Shown one piece after another: positions 7,360 to 15,445 of a stretch of 21,798 nucleotides of DNA. Source of the DNA: Gammaproteobacteria bacterium (GTDB lineage Bacteria > Pseudomonadota > Gammaproteobacteria > GCF-002020875); contig JABHIC010000274.1 in NCBI GenBank assembly GCA_018671205.1, positions 1 to 21,798 of the forward strand, read 5' to 3'. The notes under the pieces were generated by a model. It saw only the letters and a program-made list of their open reading frames with translations. It was not told the DNA's origin and ran no database searches. Position 1 is the first letter of the stretch. The number at the start of each line of letters is the position of its first letter. Both the position numbers and the translations under genes were made by a program.

Positions 7360-8290
7360 GTTCTCGTTAATCGAGCGCTATTTCGCGGGGCGGGATAGTT
7401 ACCATTCAGATACTCTCCTCTCTGTTGGAGATGATGCGGCACTGTTACAGATTCCGCAAAATCATCAGTTGGTACTCTCTGTCGATACCCTGGTTGAGGG
7501 GACTCACTTTCTTAAAGGGGCCGACCCAGAGGCTTTGGCTCACAAACTGCTTGCTGTCAATCTGAGTGATCTCGCGGCTATGGGAGCTGAGCCGCGCTGG
7601 GCCACCCTGGCGCTTACCCTGCCAGAGGTTGACTCTCAGTGGCTGGATCACTTTTCCAGAGGGCTCTTTCTGTTGGCGGAGCGGTACCAGATCGATCTGG
7701 TGGGAGGGGATACCACCCGTGGTCCGCTTACCCTTACCCTACAGATTCACGGTATAATTCCTCTCTCTGCAGAGGTACGCAGGCGTGGCGCGAAACCGGG
7801 AGAGCAGATCTGTGTTACCAACAGCCTGGGTGCGGCGGGGTTTGCACTTCAGCAGCTCCTGGAAGGAGAGGGGGGAGCGTCTGTAGCGGTACTCCAGCAG
7901 CCTCTGGATCGACCCACTCCACAGATTGAGGCGGGGCTGTTGCTTCGTAACCACGCTACCGCAATGATCGATATCTCGGATGGGTTATTGGCGGATCTTG
8001 GTCATATTCTTGAACAGAGCGGGGTTGGGGCATGGCTGGAGCTGGATGCAATTCCCATTCACCCATACCTGCTGGATCTTCCCAGAGTGCAGCAGCTCAC
8101 ATTGGCACTCACCGCCGGGGAAGATTATCAACTCTGTTTTACACTCTCGCCTGAACGGCTGGAGGAGGTTGCGAATGGGCTGGCTGAGATAGGGTGTGAG
8201 ATGAGTGTGGTAGGAGAGATACGCTCACAAAGTGGGTTGCATTGGGAAGGGGAGTGGCGACCGGAAAAAGAGGGGTTTCAACATTTTTAA
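7322..8290 (+). CDS. thiL: Thiamine-monophosphate kinase
   Basis: ThiL phosphorylates thiamine monophosphate to the diphosphate cofactor, using ATP and Mg2+. Family motifs appear in order: EFSLIERYF near the N-terminus, SVGDDAALL, SVDTLVEGTHF, NLSDLAAMGAEPRW, GGDTTRGPLT, AMIDISDGLLADLGHI, and LTAGEDYQL near the C-terminus. The frame is open back to 7202, but that part lies inside nusB. The ATG at 7322 places the conserved EFSLIERYF at residue 13 and gives 322 residues, the usual length. This start overlaps nusB by 38 bp and has no clear Shine-Dalgarno, so translation may be coupled. In many relatives pgpA follows thiL. Here modA follows after 18 bp. Confidence 0.94.
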   Translation: MTNRKSSIKVDTEFSLIERYFAGRDSYHSDTLLSVGDDAALLQIPQNHQLVLSVDTLVEGTHFLKGADPEALAHKLLAVNLSDLAAMGAEPRWATLALTLPEVDSQWLDHFSRGLFLLAERYQIDLVGGDTTRGPLTLTLQIHGIIPLSAEVRRRGAKPGEQICVTNSLGAAGFALQQLLEGEGGASVAVLQQPLDRPTPQIEAGLLLRNHATAMIDISDGLLADLGHILEQSGVGAWLELDAIPIHPYLLDLPRVQQLTLALTAGEDYQLCFTLSPERLEEVANGLAEIGCEMSVVGEIRSQSGLHWEGEWRPEKEGFQHF

Positions 8291-8308
8291 CAAGATGAAC
8301 GGTTTGAG

Positions 8309-9094
8309 ATGTATTTAGTTAAGGAGATAAAAATCAGCAAACTATGGGCCAGCCTGCTGGCACTGGTGGCTGCCATATCCCCGGTCGGGGCCGAAGAGAT
8401 TCGGGTTGCGGTGGCGAGTAACTTCTCCGGGGCAGCCAAAGCCATTGCGGGAGAGTTCGAGAGGCAGAGCGGCCATACGGTGACGATAGTCTCTGGCTCC
8501 AGCGGAAAACATTACGCCCAGATCATCAACGGAGCCCCATTTGATGCCTTCTTTTCTGCGGATCGCTGGCGACCGGAGCGGCTGGAGCGGGAAGGGGTCG
8601 CCGAGGCTGGCAGTCGCTTCACCTATGCGCTCGGCAGAGTGGTACTCTGGAGCCCTGAGCCAGGTCTGGTGGATGGTGCAGGAGAGGTGTTGGAGAGCGG
8701 AGCCTTTCGCCATCTGGCACTGGCCAACCCGAAACTCGCCCCCTATGGCAGAGCTGCGCAGCAGATATTACAGGGCAGGGGGGTGTGGCAGCCGCTACAG
8801 GGACGCATCGTGCGTGGTGAAAATATTGCCCAGACCTTCCATTTCATCAAGAGTGGTAATGTGAAACTCGGTTTTGTTGCCTACTCTCAGATCAGCCAGC
8901 CGGGTGAGCCGTTCACGGGTTCACTATGGGTGCCTCCACAACCCCTCTATACCCCCATTGAGCAGCAGGCAGTACTGTTGAGTGGGAATGGGGTGGCACG
9001 GGCGTTTATCTCCTATATCAAGAGTGATGAGGTGCAGGAGATCATCCGGGGATTTGGTTACGGTATAGGTAGTATAGATAATGATGGTAAGTGA
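8309..9094 (+). CDS. modA: Molybdate ABC transporter, periplasmic binding protein
   Basis: ModA captures molybdate (or tungstate) in the periplasm and delivers it to ModBC. The 261-residue product has an N-terminal signal peptide with a hydrophobic core (LWASLLALVAAISPV) and a probable cleavage site after VGA at residue 28. The mature protein starts EEIRVAVASNFSGAAKAIAGEF, with the conserved SGSSGKHYAQIINGAPFDAF region, whose serines contact the oxyanion, and later LANPKLAPYGRAA and VKLGFVAYSQ. Molybdate specificity is inferred from family resemblance and from the adjacent modB and modC. The gene closely follows thiL and its end overlaps modB by 14 bp. Confidence 0.93.
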   Translation: MYLVKEIKISKLWASLLALVAAISPVGAEEIRVAVASNFSGAAKAIAGEFERQSGHTVTIVSGSSGKHYAQIINGAPFDAFFSADRWRPERLEREGVAEAGSRFTYALGRVVLWSPEPGLVDGAGEVLESGAFRHLALANPKLAPYGRAAQQILQGRGVWQPLQGRIVRGENIAQTFHFIKSGNVKLGFVAYSQISQPGEPFTGSLWVPPQPLYTPIEQQAVLLSGNGVARAFISYIKSDEVQEIIRGFGYGIGSIDNDGK

Positions 9095-9764
9095 GCAGGA
9101 CCTGACCGCACTCTGGATTACTTTCCGGCTGGCTGCGCTGACCACGGTAATCTTGCTGCTGATTGGTACCCCGCTGGCCTGGTGGCTGGCTCGTAGCCGT
9201 TGGCGTTATAAGTTTCTGCTGGAGGCGGTGGTGGCGTTACCTCTGGTATTGCCACCGACTGTTCTCGGTTTCTATCTGCTGATAGCGCTGGGGCCACATG
9301 GCCCGGTCGGGGGACTGATGGAGCGGCTCGGTGGGCAGCCACTGGCCTTCACCTTCTCTGGCCTGGTGATCGGCTCTGTGGTCTACTCACTGCCCTTTGT
9401 GGTGCAGCCGCTACAGGGGGCTTTTGCGGCACTGGGGCGACGACCACTGGAGGTGGCCGCAACCCTGCGTGCCTCCCCGCTGGATCGCTTTCTCACCGTT
9501 GCGGTACCGTTGGCACGTCCCGGTTTTCTGACCGCTACGGTACTTGGTTTTGCCCATACCCTGGGAGAGTTTGGTGTGGTATTGATGGTTGGTGGCAATA
9601 TTCCAGGCTCGACCCAAGTAATCTCCATCGCCATCTATGACCATGTAGAGACACTGGAGTATACCCAGGCACACTGGATCTCCGGGGGGTTGCTGCTCCT
9701 CTCTTTCATCCTGTTGATGGGGGTTTATGCCCTTAACCACCGCTTCAGTCTGGTGCAGAGATGA
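9081..9764 (+). CDS. modB: Molybdate ABC transporter permease
   Basis: This inner-membrane permease is 227 residues long with about five or six predicted hydrophobic segments (for example TVILLLIGTPLAWWLA, VVALPLVLPPTVLGFYLLIAL and GGLLLLSFILLMGVYAL). The conserved ABC-coupling loop reads EVAATLRASPLDRFLTVAVP, followed by LGEFGVVLMVGGNIPGST, a typical ModB stretch. Two adjacent ATG codons (9081 and 9084) are possible starts. The gene overlaps modA by 14 bp and modC by 4 bp (ATGA), a tightly coupled transporter operon. Confidence 0.94.
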   Translation: MMVSEQDLTALWITFRLAALTTVILLLIGTPLAWWLARSRWRYKFLLEAVVALPLVLPPTVLGFYLLIALGPHGPVGGLMERLGGQPLAFTFSGLVIGSVVYSLPFVVQPLQGAFAALGRRPLEVAATLRASPLDRFLTVAVPLARPGFLTATVLGFAHTLGEFGVVLMVGGNIPGSTQVISIAIYDHVETLEYTQAHWISGGLLLLSFILLMGVYALNHRFSLVQR

Positions 9765-10828
9765 CGATCGAACTCCGTTTTGTGGTGAACAGGGGAGCAT
9801 TCTCTCTGGATGTCGACCTGGAGATTCCTTCTCGCGGAGTCACTGCTCTATTCGGTCCCTCGGGGTGTGGCAAAACTACACTGCTGCGGGCCATTGCAGG
9901 GCTGGAGCAGTCAGAAGAGGGCTACTTGAGTGTTGCTGGTACGGTCTGGCAGGATCGCCACCAGTTTCTTGCCCCCCATAAGCGCCCCCTCGGCTACCTC
10001 TTTCAGGAGCCTAGCCTGTTTAGCCATCTTACGGTACGGGGTAACCTTGAGTATGGGCTCAAGCGACTCAAGTCAGCGCTTCACAAAGTTTCATTGGATC
10101 AGGCAGTAGAGCTACTGGGGATTGGTCAATTGTTGGACCGTAGACCCGATCAGCTCTCTGGTGGGGAGCAGCAGCGGGTGGCTATTGCCCGGGCGCTGGC
10201 GGTGAGCCCAGAGCTGTTGCTGCTGGATGAGCCATTGGCGGCGCTGGATCTGGCCCGTAAACAGGAGATTCTCCCCTATCTGGAGTCACTGCATCGGGAG
10301 CTGGAGATTCCACTACTCTATGTGAGCCATTCACGTGATGAGGTGGCTCGGTTGGCGGACCATCTGGTCTTATTGCGAGCGGGTCGAGTGGAGGCAAGCG
10401 GCTCAGTGACAGCGCTCTTTTCACGGCTTGATCTGGCATTGGCACATGAGCCAGATACCGGAACAGTGGTTGAGGCGGTGGTTGGTGGCTATGATGAGTC
10501 ATTTGAATTGACCCATCTCAACTTTTCCGGGGGATGTTTCATTGTGGCGGGTGGGCCGCATCCAGAAGGGAGTCGGGTACGACTTCAGGTGTTGGCCCGT
10601 GATGTTAGTCTCACCCTGGAGCGGCAGACCGGGACCTCTATTTTGAACATATTTGCCGCCACGGTTGATGAGGTGGTGGCAGAGGGGGGGGCGCAGGTCA
10701 CCGTACGCACCCTCATCGGAGAGGTTGCACTGCTGGCCAGAATTACCCGTAAATCGGCGGTCGAGCTGGGGCTGAAAGTGGGTAAAAAGGTTTATCTGCA
10801 GGTGAAGAGCGTTGCGCTGTTAAGTTAG
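9761..10828 (+). CDS. modC: Molybdate ABC transporter ATP-binding protein
   Basis: This cytosolic ATPase of 355 residues energises the ModAB importer. Visible elements are Walker A GPSGCGKT (32-39), Q-loop Q82, signature LSGGEQQRVAIARAL (132-146), Walker B LLLLDEP (152-158) and H190 of the switch loop. A C-terminal MOP/TOBE domain (about 290-355, beginning GTSILNIFAATVDEV) is characteristic of ModC and usually binds oxyanion. No modE gene lies next to the operon, so molybdate control, if any, must act from elsewhere. It is the last recognisable member of the long + strand gene run. Confidence 0.95.
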   Translation: MTIELRFVVNRGAFSLDVDLEIPSRGVTALFGPSGCGKTTLLRAIAGLEQSEEGYLSVAGTVWQDRHQFLAPHKRPLGYLFQEPSLFSHLTVRGNLEYGLKRLKSALHKVSLDQAVELLGIGQLLDRRPDQLSGGEQQRVAIARALAVSPELLLLDEPLAALDLARKQEILPYLESLHRELEIPLLYVSHSRDEVARLADHLVLLRAGRVEASGSVTALFSRLDLALAHEPDTGTVVEAVVGGYDESFELTHLNFSGGCFIVAGGPHPEGSRVRLQVLARDVSLTLERQTGTSILNIFAATVDEVVAEGGAQVTVRTLIGEVALLARITRKSAVELGLKVGKKVYLQVKSVALLS

Positions 10829-10837
10829 GAAAAATAT

Positions 10838-11434
10838 ATGGTTAAAATGACATGGTTTACTCTGAGCGGTATTGTCTTTGCGGTATCAACGACTTTAGTG
10901 GTGGCCAGCCATACCCTATCGGCCCTCTCCAATGGTGTGTCGGGGATCCTTAATGCACTGAGTGTTTCAACCGTATTAAGTGATGTCAGGACGAAAAACA
11001 GGAAACTTAAAGGAGATATCGGCACGCTTAAACGTAAGGTATCCACTCTGGGTGTCAGGAATAAGGCATTCATCAAAAAAGAGAGAAAGATCGCTGCTCT
11101 GGTCTCAAAAGTGACAAAAAAAATTAAAACCAGAACCGTTGCTGTCGCTACGGCCAATGTGGCCTCAATGCCATTTGAGGTTGCCCCTTTTATTGGGGCT
11201 GCGGCGGTTATCGCCAGCACCACCTATGAAATTAAAGAGGCCTGTAACACGATTAATGATATGCGTGAGCTTGATGTTGCCTTTAATCTTGAGCATGACA
11301 TTGAGGATAATAATGTTTGTGGAATGGAGGTTCCAACAAAAGCCAAAATTATGGAGAGCGTCAGTGAGAAATGGGAACGAGGGGTGGAGGAGTTGAAGCG
11401 AGAGTTTGATTTATATAAACAAAAGTTGCTGTAG
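10838..11434 (+). CDS. Uncharacterised membrane-anchored coiled-coil protein
   Basis: I do not recognise this 198-residue protein. Residues about 5-28 are hydrophobic (WFTLSGIVFAVSTTLVVASHTL) and could be an uncleaved membrane anchor. Residues about 48-100 are strongly basic and heptad-like (TKNRKLKGDIGTLKRKVSTL and following), suggesting a coiled coil. A second apolar stretch (about 102-130) contains PFEVAPFIGAAAVIAS. The C-terminal third is acidic and helical. A single cysteine pair (C136, C159) has no obvious motif. An AGGA-containing Shine-Dalgarno precedes the ATG, with an alternative ATG three codons later. It starts 9 bp after modC and may be co-transcribed, but nothing in its sequence links it to molybdate. 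A/T use is higher than in the mod genes. Confidence 0.75.
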   Translation: MVKMTWFTLSGIVFAVSTTLVVASHTLSALSNGVSGILNALSVSTVLSDVRTKNRKLKGDIGTLKRKVSTLGVRNKAFIKKERKIAALVSKVTKKIKTRTVAVATANVASMPFEVAPFIGAAAVIASTTYEIKEACNTINDMRELDVAFNLEHDIEDNNVCGMEVPTKAKIMESVSEKWERGVEELKREFDLYKQKLL

Positions 11435-11466
11435 CTTCTCAAGGGCACCTCAATGTTTGCTGCCAT

Positions 11467-12678
11467 CTATCCTGGCCTTCCATCAACGCGAGGGCGGATT
11501 AGCAGCAGGGTATGGTTGTGCAGAAAGAGGATAAAAGCAGCGGCCCAGAGCAGTTGGGAGACCAGCATCAGGCTCATGGTGGCGCTGGGGAGCAGAAGCG
11601 GAAGTAGCACACGAACCACGCTGCCGGCGGTGATCAACAGAAAAATGAGATTGAGCCCTGCGGGGGGGTTGAAGATATTATGGCCTGTGTGGCCTAGTGA
11701 GACACGTGCCATCATACCCAGAGTGATCAGGCCGATAGCGCCATAGGTGAAGGCATGCAGGGCGATAAAAGGGGAGAGCAGCCCCAGGGTTGAGAGTGAT
11801 TTGAAGAGAAAACCGAGGATCATCCAGCCATAGCCAACCATCAGAATCCAGAGCAGTGGTTTGCCCCAGATCTGGGGGGTGTACCAGTTATAGAAGCGGA
11901 TCAGGTGAACCCCCATCAGTGCGGCAGCCAATAGTCCCGCAGCAAGAGGGTATTGGGGGGCAAAAAGGTCGGCAGCAACAAAAAAGAGGAAGAGCCAGAG
12001 GCTACTGAGGTCAAGTAGTCTGGATTGGGTGAGCTGAATAGTCCCATCAACCCCTTTCTCAATGAAGAAGGGAATCACTCGCCGCCCCATGGTGAGAACC
12101 AGTGCCAGAATCAGATAGATACCTCCATAGAGCCCGAGACGCTGCCCCCCTTCAAAAATTCCAAACAGGCCAAGATAGAAGAATAGGTTAGCGACAAAAA
12201 GGAGGCTCATTTTTGTGCTGAAGATACGAATCTGATCCCACTGTCGCGCCTTATAGAGGGGGTGAGTGACCGCTGCACTGAGGAGCAGTAGAAAGAGCAG
12301 ATCCAGGACAGCAGGGACCACCATTGGGATCACCCCAATCCAGGGGAGAATTCGTGCCAGTAGCCAACAGGAGAAGAGTAGAGCCAACGGGGTGAAGCGC
12401 AGGGTCTGAACACCGGTCCAGTTTTTTGAGGCGGTGAGGAGAAAGCCGGCCACCACTGCGGCACCATAGCCAAAGATCATCTCATGCCCGTGCCACCAGA
12501 AGGGGCTGCCCCAGCGCTGTATCCAGTCGGGCGTCCAGCCACTGCTGTAGATCAGCGTCCAGAGCAGGATTGCGACCAGACTATAGAGTGCTGCGCCAAG
12601 AAAAAAGGGGCGAAAGCCCAGCTGAAATAGGGCGAAAGAGGGGGGAGTATCGGTAGGCTGTTCAATGTTAAGGATCAT
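11467..12678 (-). CDS. nnrS: NnrS family heme-copper membrane protein
   Basis: NnrS is a polytopic inner-membrane protein expressed with nitric-oxide metabolism genes in denitrifiers and linked to resistance to nitrosative stress. The product is very hydrophobic, with about twelve segments. Conserved family motifs are LFQLGFRPFFLGAALYSL near the start, WHGHEMIFGYGAAVVAGFLLTA with candidate metal-binding histidines, NWTGVQTLRFTPLALL, GRRVIPFFIEKGV, and ARVSLGHTGHN near the end. The ATG at 12678 is chosen, and an in-frame GTG at 12690 would add four residues. The gene lies 33 bp from the M61 peptidase gene, is the last of the minus-strand series, and converges with the + strand run across a 32-bp gap lacking a clear terminator hairpin. 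Confidence 0.92.
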   Translation of the reverse strand: MILNIEQPTDTPPSFALFQLGFRPFFLGAALYSLVAILLWTLIYSSGWTPDWIQRWGSPFWWHGHEMIFGYGAAVVAGFLLTASKNWTGVQTLRFTPLALLFSCWLLARILPWIGVIPMVVPAVLDLLFLLLLSAAVTHPLYKARQWDQIRIFSTKMSLLFVANLFFYLGLFGIFEGGQRLGLYGGIYLILALVLTMGRRVIPFFIEKGVDGTIQLTQSRLLDLSSLWLFLFFVAADLFAPQYPLAAGLLAAALMGVHLIRFYNWYTPQIWGKPLLWILMVGYGWMILGFLFKSLSTLGLLSPFIALHAFTYGAIGLITLGMMARVSLGHTGHNIFNPPAGLNLIFLLITAGSVVRVLLPLLLPSATMSLMLVSQLLWAAAFILFLHNHTLLLIRPRVDGRPG

Positions 12679-12711
12679 TACAAGACTCACATAAATTTAA
12701 TTTTCTCTGCC

Positions 12712-14511
12712 TTACAGTCGGTCGCTTTGGTGCAGCCACTGCTGTTGCAGGGTGGTTTGTTGGGGGGTAGGGGCAGCCATCAGCTCTAGCACTACCGTAT
12801 CATTGGGCGGAGCCACGAGGGTGGCCACCCTCTCCATCAGCTCATCACGACGAAAGAGGTGAATGGTGATCTTGCTACCGGGCTCCCGCTGATAGAGGAT
12901 ACTCTGTAGGCTGGATTCACTCACCTGTAAATGGTCCAGCGCAATGATCTGGTCACCTGATGAGATGCCTGCTTGTTGTGCAGGGCCACCATCGGTGACC
13001 CGGTCTACCCGGAGCGCGTGGTGGGTATCGGTTAACAGAGCACCCAACCAGCTCAGTGGCTCTTTTTTGCTCCACTGGCCACCACGATCCTTTTTTGAGG
13101 TAGTGGGGCGTAGCCGTGACTCAACCCCCATTCGTTGCAGTAGGGGGGCAGGCTCCAGAGGCTTTGTGGAGTAGAGCGCATCCCAGAGAAAGGGGATCTC
13201 AGACCCTGCAATCTGGTGACAGAGCTGTTCGATGAGTGTTTCCGGTACTCCGCGTCCCTGCTTGCCATAGCGCTCCCAGAGAGGCTGCATCACCTGTTGT
13301 AGCGTGACCTGACCGCTGCTCTGTTGACGCAGGTAGAGGTCTATCATCAGGGCAATGATGGCCCCTTTGGTATAGTAGCTAACGATCGCATTATTGGCAT
13401 TCTCATCCTGCTGGTAGAATTTGCTCCAGGCATCAAGACTGGAGTCGGTCACCGACTGGATCCATTGGCCACGATTGCGTTGCAGTCGGGTCAGCGTCTC
13501 TCCGAGAAGTTCGAGATAGCTCTCTGTTGTAATCAGCCCACACTGTACCAGTGAGAGATCATCATAGTAGGAGGTGATCCCCTCAAAGGCCCAGAGCTGT
13601 CGGGTATAGGACTCACGATCCAGCCGGTAGGGGCTAAATACCTCAGGACGTATCTTTTTGATGTTCCAAAGATGAAAATACTCATGGCTACAGAGGCCAA
13701 GAAATTTACGGTAGCCCTCACTGACGGACTCATCCCCCACTCGGGGAAGATCCTCACGGCTACAGATCAGTGCGCAGCTATCCCGGTGTTCCAGACCACC
13801 ATAGCCACTGCCGACCACCAGAGTGAGAAAAAGGTACTGGTCGACGGGAGGCTCCATGTCACCAAAGAAACGGGTGTGGTGTTCACAAATTTGGCTGAGA
13901 TCTTCCGCCAGCCGCTCTGTATCGGCCTGATGGTGACCGGTTAATACGATGGCGTGCGGTACTCCGCAGACCATGAAGTTGATCCACTCAAATCGGCCCA
14001 TCTCAACCGGATGATCGATCAGGCTCTCATAGTCTTTGCACTGGTAACGCCCCCAGCCATCCTCGTCGGTCTCAACCGGGGGGAGGGTGGTGGCCACCCC
14101 CCAGGGAAGCGTAGTTTCAGGAGGGGAGAGTGTGAGCTGGTGGGGGTGGTTACTGAACCCATCAACATTGAGAAAGAGGCTGGTACCATTGAAGAAAGCG
14201 TGATTTTCATCAAGATGGGCACTGCGTACGGAGAGATCCCAGGCGTAGATCCGGTAGCGAATTGTCAGTGCTCCACTACAGGGGTTGCAGCGCCACTGCT
14301 GCTTATCCAGCTTGACTACAGGGATGGGATGACCCTCCGATTCAGCGCTCAACCAGAGAATGTTTTTGGAAAAATCCCGGATTTTGTAGCTGCCGGGAAT
14401 CCATGCGGGCAGAGAGAGTCGCTGCCCTTCAGGGTTGGGGTGAGTAATCTGGCAGCGTACCTCAAAGTGATGGGCAGATGCGTTGGCGATAGAGAGCGTG
14501 TAGTGAATCAT
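12712..14511 (-). CDS. M61 family (glycyl aminopeptidase-like) metallopeptidase with PDZ domain
   Basis: This gluzincin-type peptidase is about 599 residues long. It opens with an M61 beta-rich N-terminal domain (LPAWIPGSYKIRDFSKNI is a family hallmark). The catalytic domain has zinc motif HEYFHLWN (H276, E277, H280 from the ATG) with the third ligand probably E310 in FEGITSYYDD. A C-terminal PDZ domain follows (about 490-560, with LSWLGALL, GPAQQAGISSGDQIIAL). No signal peptide is apparent, so it is probably cytosolic. A GTG at 14520 would add three residues. The ATG is preferred because homologues tend to begin MIHY. Neither start has a good Shine-Dalgarno. Substrate is unknown. Confidence 0.9.
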   Translation of the reverse strand: MIHYTLSIANASAHHFEVRCQITHPNPEGQRLSLPAWIPGSYKIRDFSKNILWLSAESEGHPIPVVKLDKQQWRCNPCSGALTIRYRIYAWDLSVRSAHLDENHAFFNGTSLFLNVDGFSNHPHQLTLSPPETTLPWGVATTLPPVETDEDGWGRYQCKDYESLIDHPVEMGRFEWINFMVCGVPHAIVLTGHHQADTERLAEDLSQICEHHTRFFGDMEPPVDQYLFLTLVVGSGYGGLEHRDSCALICSREDLPRVGDESVSEGYRKFLGLCSHEYFHLWNIKKIRPEVFSPYRLDRESYTRQLWAFEGITSYYDDLSLVQCGLITTESYLELLGETLTRLQRNRGQWIQSVTDSSLDAWSKFYQQDENANNAIVSYYTKGAIIALMIDLYLRQQSSGQVTLQQVMQPLWERYGKQGRGVPETLIEQLCHQIAGSEIPFLWDALYSTKPLEPAPLLQRMGVESRLRPTTSKKDRGGQWSKKEPLSWLGALLTDTHHALRVDRVTDGGPAQQAGISSGDQIIALDHLQVSESSLQSILYQREPGSKITIHLFRRDELMERVATLVAPPNDTVVLELMAAPTPQQTTLQQQWLHQSDRL

Positions 14512-14533
14512 CGAGCGCACGTGGCTGTTTTAC

Positions 14534-14575
14534 AGCGTCTCCAGGAAATCGTTATGAGGGAATTTATGAGACGCT
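14534..14575. repeat. Inverted repeat in the folE2-M61 gap
   Basis: AGCGTCTC (14534-14541) and GAGACGCT (14568-14575) form a perfect 8-bp inverted repeat with a 26-base spacer. A second hairpin, GCTGT-TTT-ACAGC (14524-14536), overlaps its left arm. Neither is followed by a U-tract on either strand, so termination is unlikely. They occupy the only sizeable gap (82 bp) inside the minus-strand gene series and could be an operator or RNA processing site. Confidence 0.4.
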
Positions 14576-14593
14576 TAATAGTGGCAGTTACCT

Positions 14594-15421
14594 CTATTTC
14601 ACCTTCTCAATCAGTGCGTAGGCCGAGTGGTTGTGGATTGATTCGAAATTTTCAGCCTCTAATACATAGGCGAGGATACGCTTGTCTTGATTGAGACGGC
14701 TGGCAACATCACGCACCAGATCCTCCACAAACTTGGGGTTATCGTAGGCGCGCTCCGTGACATACTTCTCATCGGGGCGTTTGAGCAGGCCGTATAACTC
14801 ACAGGAGGCCTCCTGCTCAACCAGGTCAATAATGTCTTCAATCCAGATAAAGCCACGGGTACGGGCATTGACCGTGATATGTGAACGTTGGTTGTGGGCA
14901 CCGTATGCCGAGATCTCTTTGGAGCAGGGACAGAGGCTGGTGGCCGGAATCAGCACCTTGACGTTTAGCTCGGGGACTCCGTCGGTGATCTCACCGATAA
15001 AGGAGACCTCGTAGTCGATCAGGCTCTCGATCTTGCTAATGGGTGCTTTTTTGTTGACGAAGAAGGGGAAGGACATCTCAATATGCCCCGTCTCTGCCTC
15101 CAGGGTCTCTACCATCTCATTCAGCATCGCCTTAAAGCTATCAACAGTAATCTCAAAATCATGTTGGTTGAGAATACGGACAAAGCGGGACATATGGGTC
15201 CCCTTGAAGTGCTGTGGCAGGCTGACATACATATTGAAGTTGGCAACGGTGTGCTGCTCCTTCCCGGTTCGATCCTTGATGACAACCGGGTGACGGATAT
15301 CCTTGATCCCCACCTTATCGATAGGGATTTTCCGGGTATCCGTACTGCTCTGTACATCAGCCATGCGGTTATCACTGGATGGCTGCGAGCTGGATTGAGG
15401 GCTCGTAGGATTGGTGCTCAT
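14594..15421 (-). CDS. folE2: GTP cyclohydrolase IB (FolE2/MptA type)
   Basis: FolE2 converts GTP to 7,8-dihydroneopterin triphosphate, the entry to folate and queuosine. The family signature ADVQSSTDTRKIPIDKVGIK occupies residues 21-40. The active-site cysteine motif LCPCSKEIS is at 163-171, followed by AHNQRSHITV. The product of 275 residues starts at an ATG with an AGAGAGA-type Shine-Dalgarno. A second in-frame ATG at 15364 (MADVQSS) would remove a serine-rich 19-residue leader, but it lacks a Shine-Dalgarno. FolE2 enzymes are often used when zinc is short, because FolE1 needs zinc. Here it lies 24 bp downstream of queD, whose substrate it makes, favouring a role in queuosine synthesis. 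Confidence 0.95.
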   Translation of the reverse strand: MSTNPTSPQSSSQPSSDNRMADVQSSTDTRKIPIDKVGIKDIRHPVVIKDRTGKEQHTVANFNMYVSLPQHFKGTHMSRFVRILNQHDFEITVDSFKAMLNEMVETLEAETGHIEMSFPFFVNKKAPISKIESLIDYEVSFIGEITDGVPELNVKVLIPATSLCPCSKEISAYGAHNQRSHITVNARTRGFIWIEDIIDLVEQEASCELYGLLKRPDEKYVTERAYDNPKFVEDLVRDVASRLNQDKRILAYVLEAENFESIHNHSAYALIEKVK

Positions 15422-15445
15422 AGGTAGTTCTCTCTTCTTGTCGAT

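Noticed and set aside
11435..11466. Bidirectional terminator between the convergent gene runs
   Set aside because: No inverted repeat with a T-run could be found in these 32 bp, so no terminator is claimed.
13954..14694. Long + strand open frame (246 codons) opposite the M61 peptidase and folE2
   Set aside because: It is antisense to two genes with clear conserved motifs, and its translation has no family features.
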